Shown one piece after another: positions 48,101-60,300 of a stretch of 64,000 nucleotides of DNA; the stretch's first letter is position 1, and each line of letters opens with the position of its first letter. Both the position numbers and the translations under genes were made by a program. The notes below the pieces were generated by a model that saw only the letters and a list, made by a program, of their open reading frames with translations, made no database searches and was not told the origin of the DNA. The stretch is from Abelmoschus esculentus. Lineage: Eukaryota > Streptophyta > Magnoliopsida > Malvales > Malvaceae. Location of the stretch: NCBI GenBank assembly GCA_035048815.1, contig JAUCBN010000013.1:3670501-3734500 (forward strand), written 5' to 3'.

Positions 48101-49549
48101 TATTTTTGTATAAAGGACATCAAACTTTTATCGGTTTCTGTGACGTTTATTGTTTATGAAATTTATGGGTTGAACTAATTATTTACATGTTTAATTTTTA
48201 TTATTTTAAATTATTAATTATTTAATAATTGTCCGAATAATATATTTATTTTTGTAAAAACCTAGCTTGTAAAACAAGTTTTCAGTTTGTAAACCCTAAC
48301 TTATAATCTAAGAAATTAGGGTAATTTTAGGGGTTACAGAATCACAAATTTTAGCAACATATCTCACAGAAATATGATAAACATCAAGGATATTAATTGA
48401 GTTGGTTGCACAGACCAGTTGGCGAGTATTATGCAAACAGTCTAATACATGCACACATGAAGCATACAAACAGATACCACTTCTCAGTTTCCAGTCAAAC
48501 AAAGTGCTAATATATAAGCATAAAGCATGTCTATGTACATACATATGTGTGAATGTATATGTTATATATATATATATATGCATGTCTATGTACATACATC
48601 CAAATGAGCCACACAAGAACACAACATCTGTTAGCAATTATAAACAGAAATGTAACCAATATGAGCTCAATTCATTCACGCAAGAGACGATATATAATGT
48701 GATTTGAACTCAATTGCCAACATCCACATGAAAAAGAAGCCCAAAAAACTCAATAGACACATTAAACCCGTCCAGAATCCAAAATTTTATGCTCATTAGT
48801 GTTTAAACACATAGATTAACCCATTGTGTAGACAGTATCTAGCATGATCATCCAAACAAAGATAATTAGTTCTTGAGTAAAACCAATGTTGTCAAGGGAG
48901 CAAGCCGCTAGGTGCACTCAAGTGCTTAAAAACCTTACATTGCCTAAGGCACTACACGCTAAAAAAGAAATAACCTAAGTAAAGCGCAATTTTGTGTGAT
49001 TTTTTGTATATATATAATAAACTCTAAAGTAGAGTCTTGTTGGTCTACAGAACATGAAATAATGCTGAAACCCAGTAAAGTATTTACCGTTTTAAGCTGA
49101 CCAAACCGCTCCTTATCGTTTAAAAACTCCTTCATTTTGTGCGTCCTGGGATGATGCACCCACATCGTACCGTCCATAATCTGAACCCCATTTTCTTCAC
49201 AAGCCTTCAGAATCTGATCAAACTCAGCAACGTTCAAGGCCACGGGCTTCTCCGTTAGGAGATGCTTCTTTTTCTGAGCCGTCAAGACAGCCCATTTGAG
49301 GTGGAGGCTGGTGGGTAAAGGCAAATAAACGGCGTCGACGTCAGGGTCGTCCAGAAGGGACTCGTAAGAACCGTAGATCTTGGTCTCAGGTGGGAATCCA
49401 TTGGCCTTGGCGAAATTTGCCGCTTTGTCGACGTTGCGACTGGCGACGGCGGAGATAGTGGCGTTGGGAGCAAGTTGTATGGCTCGAGAGACTTTGCGGG
49501 CTATCTCGGCACACCCGATAATTCCGAATCTGATTGGAAGCTCAGCCAT
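45119..49549 (-). CDS. Gfo/Idh/MocA family NAD(P)-dependent oxidoreductase (At4g09670-like)
   Basis: Two exons: 49549-49088 and 45739-45119, phase 0 at the junction; 360 residues. Start set at MAELPIRFG to match the family; an in-frame upstream Met exists at 49606. N-terminal Rossmann fold (GIIGCAEIARKVSRAI, residues about 8-23), the conserved EKPVALN with the catalytic-type Lys, then the C-terminal alpha/beta domain (GALGDAGWYGIRSIMWA). No transit peptide; cytosolic action is likely. Family members reduce or oxidise sugars or dihydrodiols; the substrate of the plant protein is not established. The intron is 3.35 kb because a solo LTR (46337-48338) and other repeat DNA lie in it. Confidence 0.92.
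46261..46279. repeat. Poly-G run, 19 bases, in the oxidoreductase intron
   Basis: Uninterrupted G19 about 60 bp left of the solo LTR. On the transcribed (minus) strand it is C19. Length may reflect assembly error. Confidence 0.9.
46337..48338 (+). mobile_element. Solo LTR, 2.0 kb, inside the oxidoreductase intron
   Basis: Starts TGTAACAATCC and ends GGGGTTACA, the TG..CA termini with a TGTAAC/GTTACA signature like the gypsy LTR at 5385-7468, but a different sequence. Flanks are CAATC (46332-46336) and GAATC (48339-48343), a 5-bp duplication with one mismatch. No internal retroelement coding DNA, so unequal recombination between two LTRs probably removed it. Includes a GC-rich block at 47090-47260 with repeated CCCGACC. 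Orientation is a guess from the TGTAAC start. Confidence 0.8.
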
Positions 49550-49619
49550 TGATATGATGTGAGTAGAGAAAGAGAAGATTAGCCAGGATACTTCTCCGGT
49601 AAACACGTAAGGTCACAAT

Positions 49620-50417
49620 TCGTATCCGATTAAATATTCGAATATATTAAAATATAATAAATATCAAATTTATGGTGGAATTATTAAAATAACGTGATTG
49701 AAAATTTTATTTCTAAAAAATATGATTCACACATATTATTTCTCATAATATTATGGTTTACTGTAGCGTTTAGAAGGCCTCATGCATACAATCTGTCTTT
49801 GAACAGTGATTCGAATAATATTTCGGTAATAGTCTCATGCATACAACTCGATTTTTAACAGTGATTCGACGGGTTGCATGCAACCTTTGCCGATTTTTTT
49901 AAATCACTATTTAAAGTCAGATTGTATGCATGTGGCTTTTATCGAAATATTATTTTTTATTTGAATCACTGTTAAAGACGGGTTATATTCATGAGTCCTT
50001 CTGAACGCTATTGTTCAACAAATATAGCGATAAATATTTTTTTATATAAATTCATCTACCAATTTAAAAAAATAGTTCAAAAATAAAAAAAAACGATTAT
50101 ATTATTTTTTTTATAAAAGTTATAAAATTTATAATATAATAACTTTTATAAAGAAAATGGCATATAAAAATTCTTACAACTTTTTAGTACTATTTTATAG
50201 ATCGTCGCTTTTTAAAACTTTTCATCAATCTTATGTTTGATCTTTAAAATAATAACTTTCAATTAGTTATGATTTAACCCTAAAAATCCATCATAAAATC
50301 AAGAAATATAGTGTAGTGGTTGTTTATTTTGTTCATTAACCATGAAATCAGAAGTTTATCTTTTAATAATAACATTTGAGACGAAAAAAATAATCATTAT
50401 TATTGATTGTAGATACT
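49620..50417. other. Intergenic upstream of the oxidoreductase gene
   Basis: AT-rich DNA with no gene; contains the palindrome at 49763-50011. The first about 100 bp after 49549 are the likely promoter/5' UTR of the oxidoreductase. Confidence 0.6.
49763..50011. repeat. Foldback palindrome, about 250 bp, with four internal copies of one motif
   Basis: Centre is GGTTGCATGCAACC (49872-49885). The arms match at roughly 80 percent by eye out to TAGCGTTTAGAAGG (left) and CCTTCTGAACGCTA (right). Each arm contains two direct copies of a unit like CATGCATACAA..TTTAACAGTGATTCGA, so four copies in all. Probably a MITE; ends and target duplication not certain. Confidence 0.85.
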
Positions 50418-50426
50418 TTGATTTAA

Positions 50427-52480
50427 GGAAAATTCTACAACGGGTGTCGAACACCGTTGAACATTATTAATGATGAACACTGCTGAACACTGTTAAATTA
50501 ATTAATAAAGATTAAAAACTCTAAGGACTCAACATAGAATAAAATTTTAATTAATTTATTTTTTATTGAGATAAATATAAGGGTGGTCACTCAATTGTCA
50601 CATTTTTTTGTTTTGGTCACTCAATTATTTTTTTTATCAAAATTATCACTAATATTTTATTTTATTATTGTTTTGGTCATCAAACATTAAATGTTTAATA
50701 AGATTGTACCATGACATAGTTTAATAATAACTTTAATCCCTAAATTTATGATATTATATTAATTTAATCTTATTAAAAAATTCATCAAATAAGTTCTTAT
50801 ATTTTTATATAAACCCGCATAATAATACAAACAATACTTATCCCCGAAAATAGTTTCCTTTCACATCTTTCAATCACTCTATATTTCTCCTTTTTTGTTA
50901 TGTTCAACTCTTTATCAAGGTTTTGTTATTTCAGTTTCTTTTCTTTAAATTTAAAACCCAACAATCACATTTCTTTCTCTCCATCAATTGCCAGCGAGCT
51001 TCTTTGAAACAATTAGTTAACAAAAATAAAGATAATAAAAGATAGAAAATCATAACAAAATCTTATATTTAGCTTTCTGGTTTTACCCATACAATGAAGA
51101 GAAACCATAACAAAACTCTATTAATTTTATATTTTAATTGTTTTAAGTTGTTCAAGAAATAACGAGTTATACTGATCTACATTAAATTTATTTTTTAATT
51201 GTGTGTGAAAAAAATTAAAATAAACGAGCTTTTTAATCACAAATTCAGGGTTTAGTATAGCTATAAGTACATTTTATGTGGTTTAATAGTTTAAACAATA
51301 CCAATAATATTATTTGTTTTTACAATATTATTATGTTGTTATGTAATGTTTTTTAAAAATATTTTTTCTTTAAGTTGTATATTGTTTGTGTGTAGGTTTT
51401 AATTCATATAATATGTAAAATTGAAACATAGTAATCGGTTATAATCTTATAGATATTCATTAAATAAAGTGAAAACATAAATTATGCAATAATCACATGA
51501 ATAAACTATTTGGTTTTATTTATCTAAAAATTATTTGATTTTTTACTATTCAATCCATGTAACTAATATAATTTAATTAAAATATTTAATAAATTTAAAA
51601 TTATGTTCGAAAATGTATTTTTTAAAAACTGATTTTTAATAGAAAAATAATTATGAGTTGAACTTTGATTAAAACTAAGAAGAAACTGATATTCAATTAT
51701 TGTTTTGTAAGTTTAGTATTAAAAAACAATAATTTTGTGTACAATAAATTTGATTAGAATTAGAATAAACGTTTAAAAAATCGTTGAATTGCAGGAATAA
51801 TTTTTCAACTAACATTGCTTTATTTTAATATTTATATGTTAAATGTTAAAATATTTATACAAATTTGACTCAAAAAATAATGTATACGAGTAACTTAAAG
51901 AATCGAAAAAGTTAAATTAGATTTAAAAAAACAAATCATAAAATTAAAATGGTGTTTTATAATTTAAAGCTTAATAAATTTTCCAAAGACACACAAAAAA
52001 AAAAAGAAATAAAAAGTGAGTTGGTTAATTAATTTTAAGAGTAGTGTTGTAAAGGAAAAAGAAAAGAGATGAAAAATTTAGTGTTTAATCCAATTATTTG
52101 ATGATTTATTTTCTATTAGGATTAAATTGATATAGTATAATAATTTTAGAAACTAAAATTATTATTAAATCATGTCATTTTATAATTTTTGTTAAATATA
52201 TAATGGAAGATGATCAAAATGAGAATAAAATAAAATGTTAGTGACGGTTATCACTAAAAATTTTGTTGGATGACCAACAAAAAAAATGATGATAGTTGAA
52301 TGATTACCCGTGTAATTCTTCCTATAAAAAATAATTTAATTAAAATTTTGTTTTAAATAATTATTAATTATACATTGAGTCCTTTAATTTTTTAATTTTT
52401 ATTAATTAGTTTAATAGTGTTCAACAATGTTCAGCGCTAGTGGTGTTCAACGGTGTTCGACGCACGTGGTAGACTCATCC
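50427..52480. mobile_element. Mutator-like foldback element, 2054 bp, long terminal inverted repeats
   Basis: Ends: GGAAAATTCTACAACGGGTG at left; at right the complement of GGATGAGTCTACCACGTGCG. Both then continue TCGAACACCGTTGAACA, and inverted similarity can be followed for about 400-550 bp (left to about 50860-50980; right from about 51930-52050). Flanking 9-mers TTGATTTAA (50418-50426) and TTTATTTAA (52481-52489) match at 8 of 9 positions, as for Mutator. The middle (about 1 kb, AT-rich) has no transposase or other frame, so it is non-autonomous. Confidence 0.85.
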
Positions 52481-52489
52481 TTTATTTAA

Positions 52490-54306
52490 ATAAAAATAAA
52501 TATTATAAATAAAAATATCAGATTAAATCTTTAAAATATAAACAAAAAAATATTAAAATAACAACATATATATTAAAAATAAATTAATCAGAAATATTAA
52601 TTCTTGTCTTACTTTATTTTCCTCCCGTAATAATGTACTCAATTACTATAATAGATCGTTCAAAAAATTACTATAATAGTAAATTATTATATTTTGACTT
52701 TCTAAGCTTCTGGGTTAGCTCTTCGAATTTTAATTTTGATCGGTTGGTTCTTTAAATTTTGAGCCTTCCCAAGTCATATTATCATTTTATAGTATAATAA
52801 ATATTAAATACATTTATGTACTTATTTTATTTTTATGATGTTTTATATTCATATTATCCGACCCATTAAGTAATAAAGGGTTAAACATTTTTTAAAATAA
52901 TCTTTATAAATTTACCTTTTTAATCTGATTGAAATCTAAAAAAATAATTATATTATCCAAAATTATTAAATCATTTATATTTTAAAATTCATTTGATTTA
53001 TTTATTATGTTTTATAACCATATTATCCAAAATATTACGGAGTATATCGTAATATATGTGTCTGAAAATGTCAAAACATGGTTGGTCGGTCGAGCTTTTA
53101 TTTAAGACCAACGACATTCTGTAATGTTTTAAAAAAATAAAGAAGTATTAATCTCATATCGAAAAAAAACGGTCTTGAGATATATACGATAACGTTGTTC
53201 ATTTTATCATATATATTTTTTTAAAAAGAAGGTAATAGTCTCATGATAAGAGGTAATAGTACTATGAAAAGGGTAAGCAATGAACAACCGTAACAAGAGG
53301 CCAATACGAGAGCGAAAACTCGTGACGAGGACGTCACGAGGTTAAGTGAGGAAGAATGTCACGCCTAAAAAGAGACAAGAAATATTAATCTCATATCAAA
53401 AAGAAAAAGAGAGATCTTAAAATATATACGATGACGCTGTATATCTTATCATACATGTCTTTCAAAAAAATAATAACCTCGTGACAAGTGTCTTCAGTCT
53501 AGTTATTATTAAACTGTGAATATATTTTTTATACAATATATTTTATTTTTTGAGTATAAATATTTTTTATTAATAATTTAATTTTATATTTTTAAATCTT
53601 TTAATTATGCACCCATAAACTTTTGGTATGTTTGCATCTTTAATATAAAAGGCACGTCTCCATCCGTAATGATAATTTTTGTTTTTTTAACTTTCCATAA
53701 TGACTATTTTAATTCTTCATTATTTTTCTTGTGAGTTTTTTTTTTGTCAAATTGAACTAATTAACAATACAATGGATTTTTAATAATTTTATCTATTTTT
53801 TTTTTTTACAAATATTCACAGTTTAGAGATTTTTTTATAAAATTTACATTCTTAAATAATTTAAATATATATTTTCAATTTTTTAATATTTTCATTTTAA
53901 AACATCTTTTAATTTATTAAAAAGTACAAAGTAACTAATGACAATATTAAAAAATTGACATCAACTTAACGAGTTCATTACTTTTGGTTTAATTTAACAG
54001 AAAAATAAAAAAATCGAAACTCAAAGAGACAAAACGCATTTTTAAAAGTCTTGGTGGCCAAAATACCGTTAAACCTATTGAATTTGATTTAAATGCCAAT
54101 AAAAGACAAGAAATAAATCTCACTTGTAATAAAACGAATAACACACACTATATTACATGCATTATTTTTTTAATAATATTTAAAATATATTAAAATTCTC
54201 ATAGGCTCAATATACAATAAATTATATTTCAAAACAATGTCCCTCTTTCACTGTGTTTCTATGTCCAGCTATTGAATTTGCTTGGGTTACAAGTTATAGG
54301 ACAGGG
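52490..54306. other. Intergenic, AT-rich, with a pair of short direct repeats
   Basis: Direct repeats at about 53142-53222 and 53379-53464 (see separate entry). Otherwise A/T-rich DNA without coding signal; 54200-54306 probably includes the SOL1 3' UTR. Confidence 0.6.
53142..53464 (+). repeat. Direct-repeat pair, possible tiny LTR-type (TRIM-like) remnant
   Basis: TATTAATCTCATATC..ATATATACGAT.ACG.TGT..TTATCATA occurs at 53145-53210 and again at 53383-53455, about 238 bp apart, with more GC-rich DNA between (CGTGACGAGGACGTCACGAGG at 53320-53340). Two short direct repeats around unrelated DNA resemble a TRIM, but I found no primer site. Confidence 0.45.
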
Positions 54307-57300
54307 TCAGACTGGTACAGACCTTCTAGGCAGCTGTCCGTGTTTTAAAAGGTTCAATTTTATTCGCTGCCTCAGCAAAAGGCATAGAAATACAAGGACG
54401 ACAATGGAGGCTAAATAAACTTCAGAGTGAATACCCCAGAAATACCGTGTCAAAAGGAGGCTGCTTTTTCCGATACAATCGCAATCGCAAATACTGCGTA
54501 GTAAAGTTCCCTCGGAAGTGGCTTCTGGATCAAGAATGAAGTCTACATTCATGGCTTCTTCTTTGAACCAGATACTGGTGGCCTTTGATCTGTACCCAGG
54601 AACACTAGCCATAACTGCAAACACATTTATCAGTTCATGACATATACGCTGTTTTTGCTTTAACAAAATCTCAAAAAGCTGCAAGGACGTGTAGATAGAG
54701 GATCGGTAAAAGATGCATAAAACGCATGGCATATACAATCGAGCTATGTTGCTACCACTCGTCACTTTTCTTTAAGTAAATGTGGCGGACACTTGCGGCA
54801 GATCACATACTCATGTCCGACACATTGGAGTCCAAGTAACAAAATATTGAACCAACTACGGAACCAACTGCAAGCGTTATTTAACAACGGTTCAGCTGCA
54901 TATTGCTATTCTTGTGATCCAACCACCTACTCATTTTTCACAACCAGTCTCTATATGTTTTTAGTATTACTAACAACAACCAAAAAGAACCTTGCATACT
55001 GTGACTAAAAAATTTCCATACCTTCATATCTCTCTCCTGGAACAAGTAATCGATGATAATCGGCAAATGTCCTACCAGTTTGAACCTGTCATGATCAGGG
55101 AACCAAGGAAATATTCATTAGAAGCAGCTACAAGTTGAGAATACCAGATTATTTGATCATGTCGAAATTTTATAAAAGCAGCAAGAGTGAGTATTTTGTC
55201 AACAATAATCATAGAAATGTCAATTAAAACCAACATAAGAACAAGCTGCATGGATACTGTCACAACAACGAATCTCTCAGAAAAGAATGAGATCCAGGCA
55301 TATCAAAAGCAGTTGCTGTTTAGTACAAAGGAGGTCCCTAATGAGAAGGATGATAGAAATGGATATGGATTCAAGAAAATCTTGAAAGAAATCCAAGTAT
55401 ATCAAAACCACATTTCCACTTGTCTAAAGTGATTGCTGCAATGTAATATGTGATCGAATAACCAAAACAGGTTGGCAGATAAAGGAAAACAAAATTATGA
55501 AGAATATCTTCAAGGTAATCCAGGTTCCTAGTGCTCAAAATTCTGCAGAAATTACATCCTAAAATGAGAAAAAGAAAACTTCACAAATTCCAAATATGCT
55601 CATTGATATCCTATAACAGGTAAATATAAGCATATTAAAATTTCCATTCTAAGGAGAAATGATGGGTTCTCGGTGATCGAAGTGTATACAAAATTCAAAG
55701 TGACTCTGACAAGTCAATTGCTGCTATCTTTAATGCTGGTGAATAATTGATACATTTCAAATCCGAATCCTTGCACTAAGTCTAAGATTTGTGTGAAAAT
55801 AATACAGTGAATAAGGAGGTGTAATTATATTATGACTGGATATGTGTGTGTGAACACACCGTGTAATTTATTCCCTTGATTGAGATCAACCCAGGAATTG
55901 GCCTTCCACTTTCTGAAGAAAAGACCCTTCCGTGAACTCCTGTCTGAAAATATACAAGTCACATAGATCAATGATTCGTAGAAAGCAAACAGTAAAAATA
56001 TTCCACTTACTTGAATATTTAAGATTGTTATCTGCAATCCCTCCAACAAAATAGAAAAATATTTCTATACAAAAAAGACGCAAAAAGAAAATGAAATCTA
56101 TTTCAATTTTCAATACCAGACATTTTTAAGTCAAATTGCAGTGTACCTTTACAAGGCTTGCAACAAGATTTAGCATGCTCATTTTGTTGTACTCCCAAAT
56201 GGTAGGAAGCTGCACATTACAATCAGAAAAGAAGATGAGAAAAGGCAACAAGATGTAGTAAGAACAAGAATAAGCACTATCTAAATTAACTGATCAAATC
56301 AGGACGAAAGCAAAATAAGAAAACTAGAAAAGATCTCTTCCATTCAAAAGTTCAGTGCACTAAAGAATACAATTCAAGTTAACAGTGCTAGAGTGATTCC
56401 ACTCCCCATTCAGTTGGATATTTTTTTTTTTTTTTTGGGGGGGGGGAGCATTCCTTAAAAATTAGTTATAATCAACAATGTTTTTCCTCCAAAAGAAAAG
56501 AAAAAGGTTCTTCCAGAACTGGTATATAATATATAGAGAAACTACGATGCAAGTCCTAAACCAAGTGCAAACACACTCAATATTATTAAGTGAAAGATGG
56601 CTGAGACAGAAGTCTAACCTCTTTGGCATTAGGCCATTTGTTATCACTAATCTCCAAAGTCAACTCAAAACAGTCACCATATATGTAGTTCCAGTCTTGC
56701 ATGCCACCATATACGGGGTACCTGCATTAAGTTGAACACTTGCTGAACGGTACATAACAGAATAAGTTATGGAAATGGTTTTATATTGCAGAATACAGAA
56801 ACATGAAGAAAAGTAGCATGGTAATCAAATTATGTGATCATGATCAGCAAAAAAGTTGCATACCAAGCTGCTCCATTTGTAATTCCTCCCTCAAATTCCT
56901 TGCTCAAAGACATGTTATAGTGAGATTTGCTATATATGCTTGCCAAGAACCGGAATGTTCCATCATCGGGACATGCATAATAATTCTTCCTGATTTAACA
57001 CATGAATATGAGAAACTATGTCCAACGTTGCATTTGAAAGATTCAGTTTGCATTCATATAACAAAAGAAACCAATTTTATGTTGTTCATAAGGTGTAAAG
57101 ATATAGAAGGGTTGTGTTACTAACAGCAACATTATGACAAGTGAAACTCATTATGAATTAAAAAAGGTATGGGGATCCAGAAAGATACAACCATTCATTA
57201 TTGCAGAAATGATCATGGTGGAAACAACCAGGAAGTTATTTAAGATTGTGTTACAACGTAATTAAAAATATATGTGCTGACATCAACAAATAAAAATAAT

Positions 57301-60300
57301 TGGAGTGAAACAAAAGCTTGAAAACCACAATATGGAAATATGAAATCTAATAATTTAACAGATGACGCATCCAATTATGAACATCTAATAACCAAATAAA
57401 GAAAATTAAATTGCTAGCTTAAAAAGGATTTAGACAGGTATGACTGAAACAGGAATAAATTCAGAAGCCTAGCATGCCTAGATATAACACCTGATAGTCT
57501 AACATGCCCAAACACAATATCTTTAAATAGCAGACGGCAGCTATAAGGAACTTGAATGATTACTTTGGTGCAACTTCTTAACTTTAAAGCTGATAAAGAT
57601 GAAGAATAACCTTTTATCCAGACTGCCGTCCCATGGATAGTTTGCAACAAGTGCACCCTGTCAACAATGGATTGTTAATAAGGGCTTTCTCATTATGTTT
57701 CTTCTGTATATTTTTCTAAATAAGAATGAAATCATAGCCACATTCTAGCAGCATCATATATTTGAAGTAATGAGACAGAACTTAATATGTACATCATTAG
57801 AAGGCAAAAGCATTTACTAGATCCGAATGCCAGCCATCTAAATTTGAAGATAACAAAACATAGAATTAAATGTCAACGCACACAAGGCACTGTCTGGTTG
57901 ATACTTCTGCTATTTTCTTTTTGCTTTTTATGACAAAAAAAATAGAAAAGAAAAAAAATAGAAATCAGAAAGCAAATTGAAAAAACATCAATAAATCGGA
58001 GCTTAAATCAAAGATTAAAAGATTGAGAATACGCATATATGTACCAAACAATAAAACATTCACGGTTCATTGCATGAACATGAAGGGGCAGCAAGCTTTA
58101 GTTTTCAAGAATATATAGTTAAAATTTTCTTATTGCACTTACTTCGGCCGCCTAACACAGGATTCTACCTTTGAATATATACTTGGACTTGGGTTTACGT
58201 GGATATACATCAGACACTGCGACACAGGTATGTTCAATTTCTTTTTTAAGTATTTACATGTGTTTGGAAGGTAATATCCTCGTACTCATGTCTGGAAATG
58301 TGTTCATATGAGGATATCGGATAAGGGTACTTCAAGAAGAGAGAAGAGTCAGATCAGCATAGAGTTACATTGCATGCAACATTATCTGACCAGCAGAACA
58401 GAGGCTTTACTCTTTATGCATTCACTTCCAACTAGAACTTAATTTATCTCACAAAGCAATTCATACGTACAGAAACACACACACACATAATAGACATATA
58501 TAACTTCACTAAAAGTAAAAGACAGTGTTTGGTAACAAAAGCATCTTTGCATATTCAAAATAAAGGAAAATAGAAACAATGCCAGGAAAGATGAATGGTG
58601 AAATCAAAGTAAGCTCCTCTTCCCTATCATTTATGATAAACTCTTCTATGCCTATCATGTTTACCTTCAAATACAGTCTTCCTCCAAAAAAATACAGTCT
58701 TTTATCACCTTTGGTCAAGAACTTAAAGCAATCTAAAAATTTTGACAAAGAAAAAGTAGGAACAAAATATTACCCCGTGCAAACTTGCAGATGCTGTAAA
58801 ATGTATCTCTCTCAACCAACTCATAATTGCTTTTGTTTCAGGTTGTCGTGCATCCTCATCATCATTCCAGGGGAAAAACTGGCAGATCATTTTGCCGTGG
58901 TCATTTAGTGTAAGGAAAAGGAGTAAATCAATTAAAATCTAGGAATTAAGAGCAACCAAAAGCAATGCATAATGATTATGAAACTAAAATAAGAGTGACA
59001 CATAATAACAGGCTCCGATAAAGAATGGAGCTTAAAAATGAATCCTTAGTTGGGATCATTTTCAACAATTTGGATGAAAACTACAAGTAGAAAACATATC
59101 CCTTTAGGATGTTATAAGCCAAACCAAATCAGCTTTAAAGTTGTGTTCAATTTATTTTCCATCCTAATTTATTTTTCATGCCCAAACACCATTCAGGTAT
59201 TCACACCTTTTATTACCATGGAAAATAAATTGAACACCGACCCTAAGAATTAGGATCTCAAATCAACCTCTAATTTCAAGTTTTTAACTCTGCCAATCAA
59301 TCCAATTATATCAAGATGTTCTTTAACCTTTTAGATTCTTCTATAACAATAAATAAATAAATAATCAAATGTGAACATTGCTCCCAATGCTACCTTTAAT
59401 GAGAATGCACGAATCTAAACTTTTTTTTATTAAATTCTACATGTCTGAAAAACATCAATAAATATGAAAGCACAAGGGTTTCCCATGATCAAATAAAAGA
59501 GATATAACTTATATCGTATATAAAGGTCATAAGGAGCAAATGAAAATTTGTGTTGTATTGAATTGTTAAACCAAATTTTACATTTTTTTTATCATGTCAC
59601 GTTCAGAAAATGGGAGGTGCTGAATTGACTTTCAACCATCTCATTCACAATTGCATAGCTTTCCTAATTTAATCTGCATCCCACTTCCTGCAAGATGTTA
59701 TGAAACTATGATAAATCCTACAAATTAGAATATCAATCCTGATCTGGGAAGAGCATATCCTTCACACCAATGATTCAATTACGATATTTTTTAACTTGAA
59801 CTTGTTGAGCAAGTTAAAGAAAACCAAAATACACCCTTCAACATTAGATATATATGATCTTAGAAGATCCATTTGCTTCTGATTTGTAAGGTTCAACTCG
59901 AAGTCAAATGCCTCAAACTAAAATCAATATTGCAACTTTGCAAGAGAATTACCTGATCAGGAAAATCTCGATTTAGATCAATATTATTCGCATTCCCACG
60001 TCTCCTAAGAGAGAACCCATCAGGATTCATTGATGGAAGTATGTGAAGGTGAACCTTGTCAACAATCAAGTTAACCTGTATTAACAACAAATACTACAGT
60101 TAGCAATTTTTTTAAACACTGAATATGATGAGGGTCATAGATTACAGTAGCACACGTTCCACAGTTCTGAAAGATGAATGTGACATGCATGCATAACCAG
60201 AAAAATGTAAACAGAAAACATACTTAATTGACATAAGTTATCTAATAGTATCATCAAAGTAATACTTGTAAATTGAGGAAGGTCAACCTTTTATTGAAGA

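Noticed and set aside
48310..48707. Overlapping frames of about 100 codons on both strands near the TATATA repeat
   Set aside because: Low-complexity CATACATA/TATATA DNA inside the oxidoreductase intron produces them.
49549..49606. Upstream in-frame Met of the oxidoreductase as start
   Set aside because: The extra 19 residues are not part of the family's N-terminus; MAELPIRFG aligns with known relatives.
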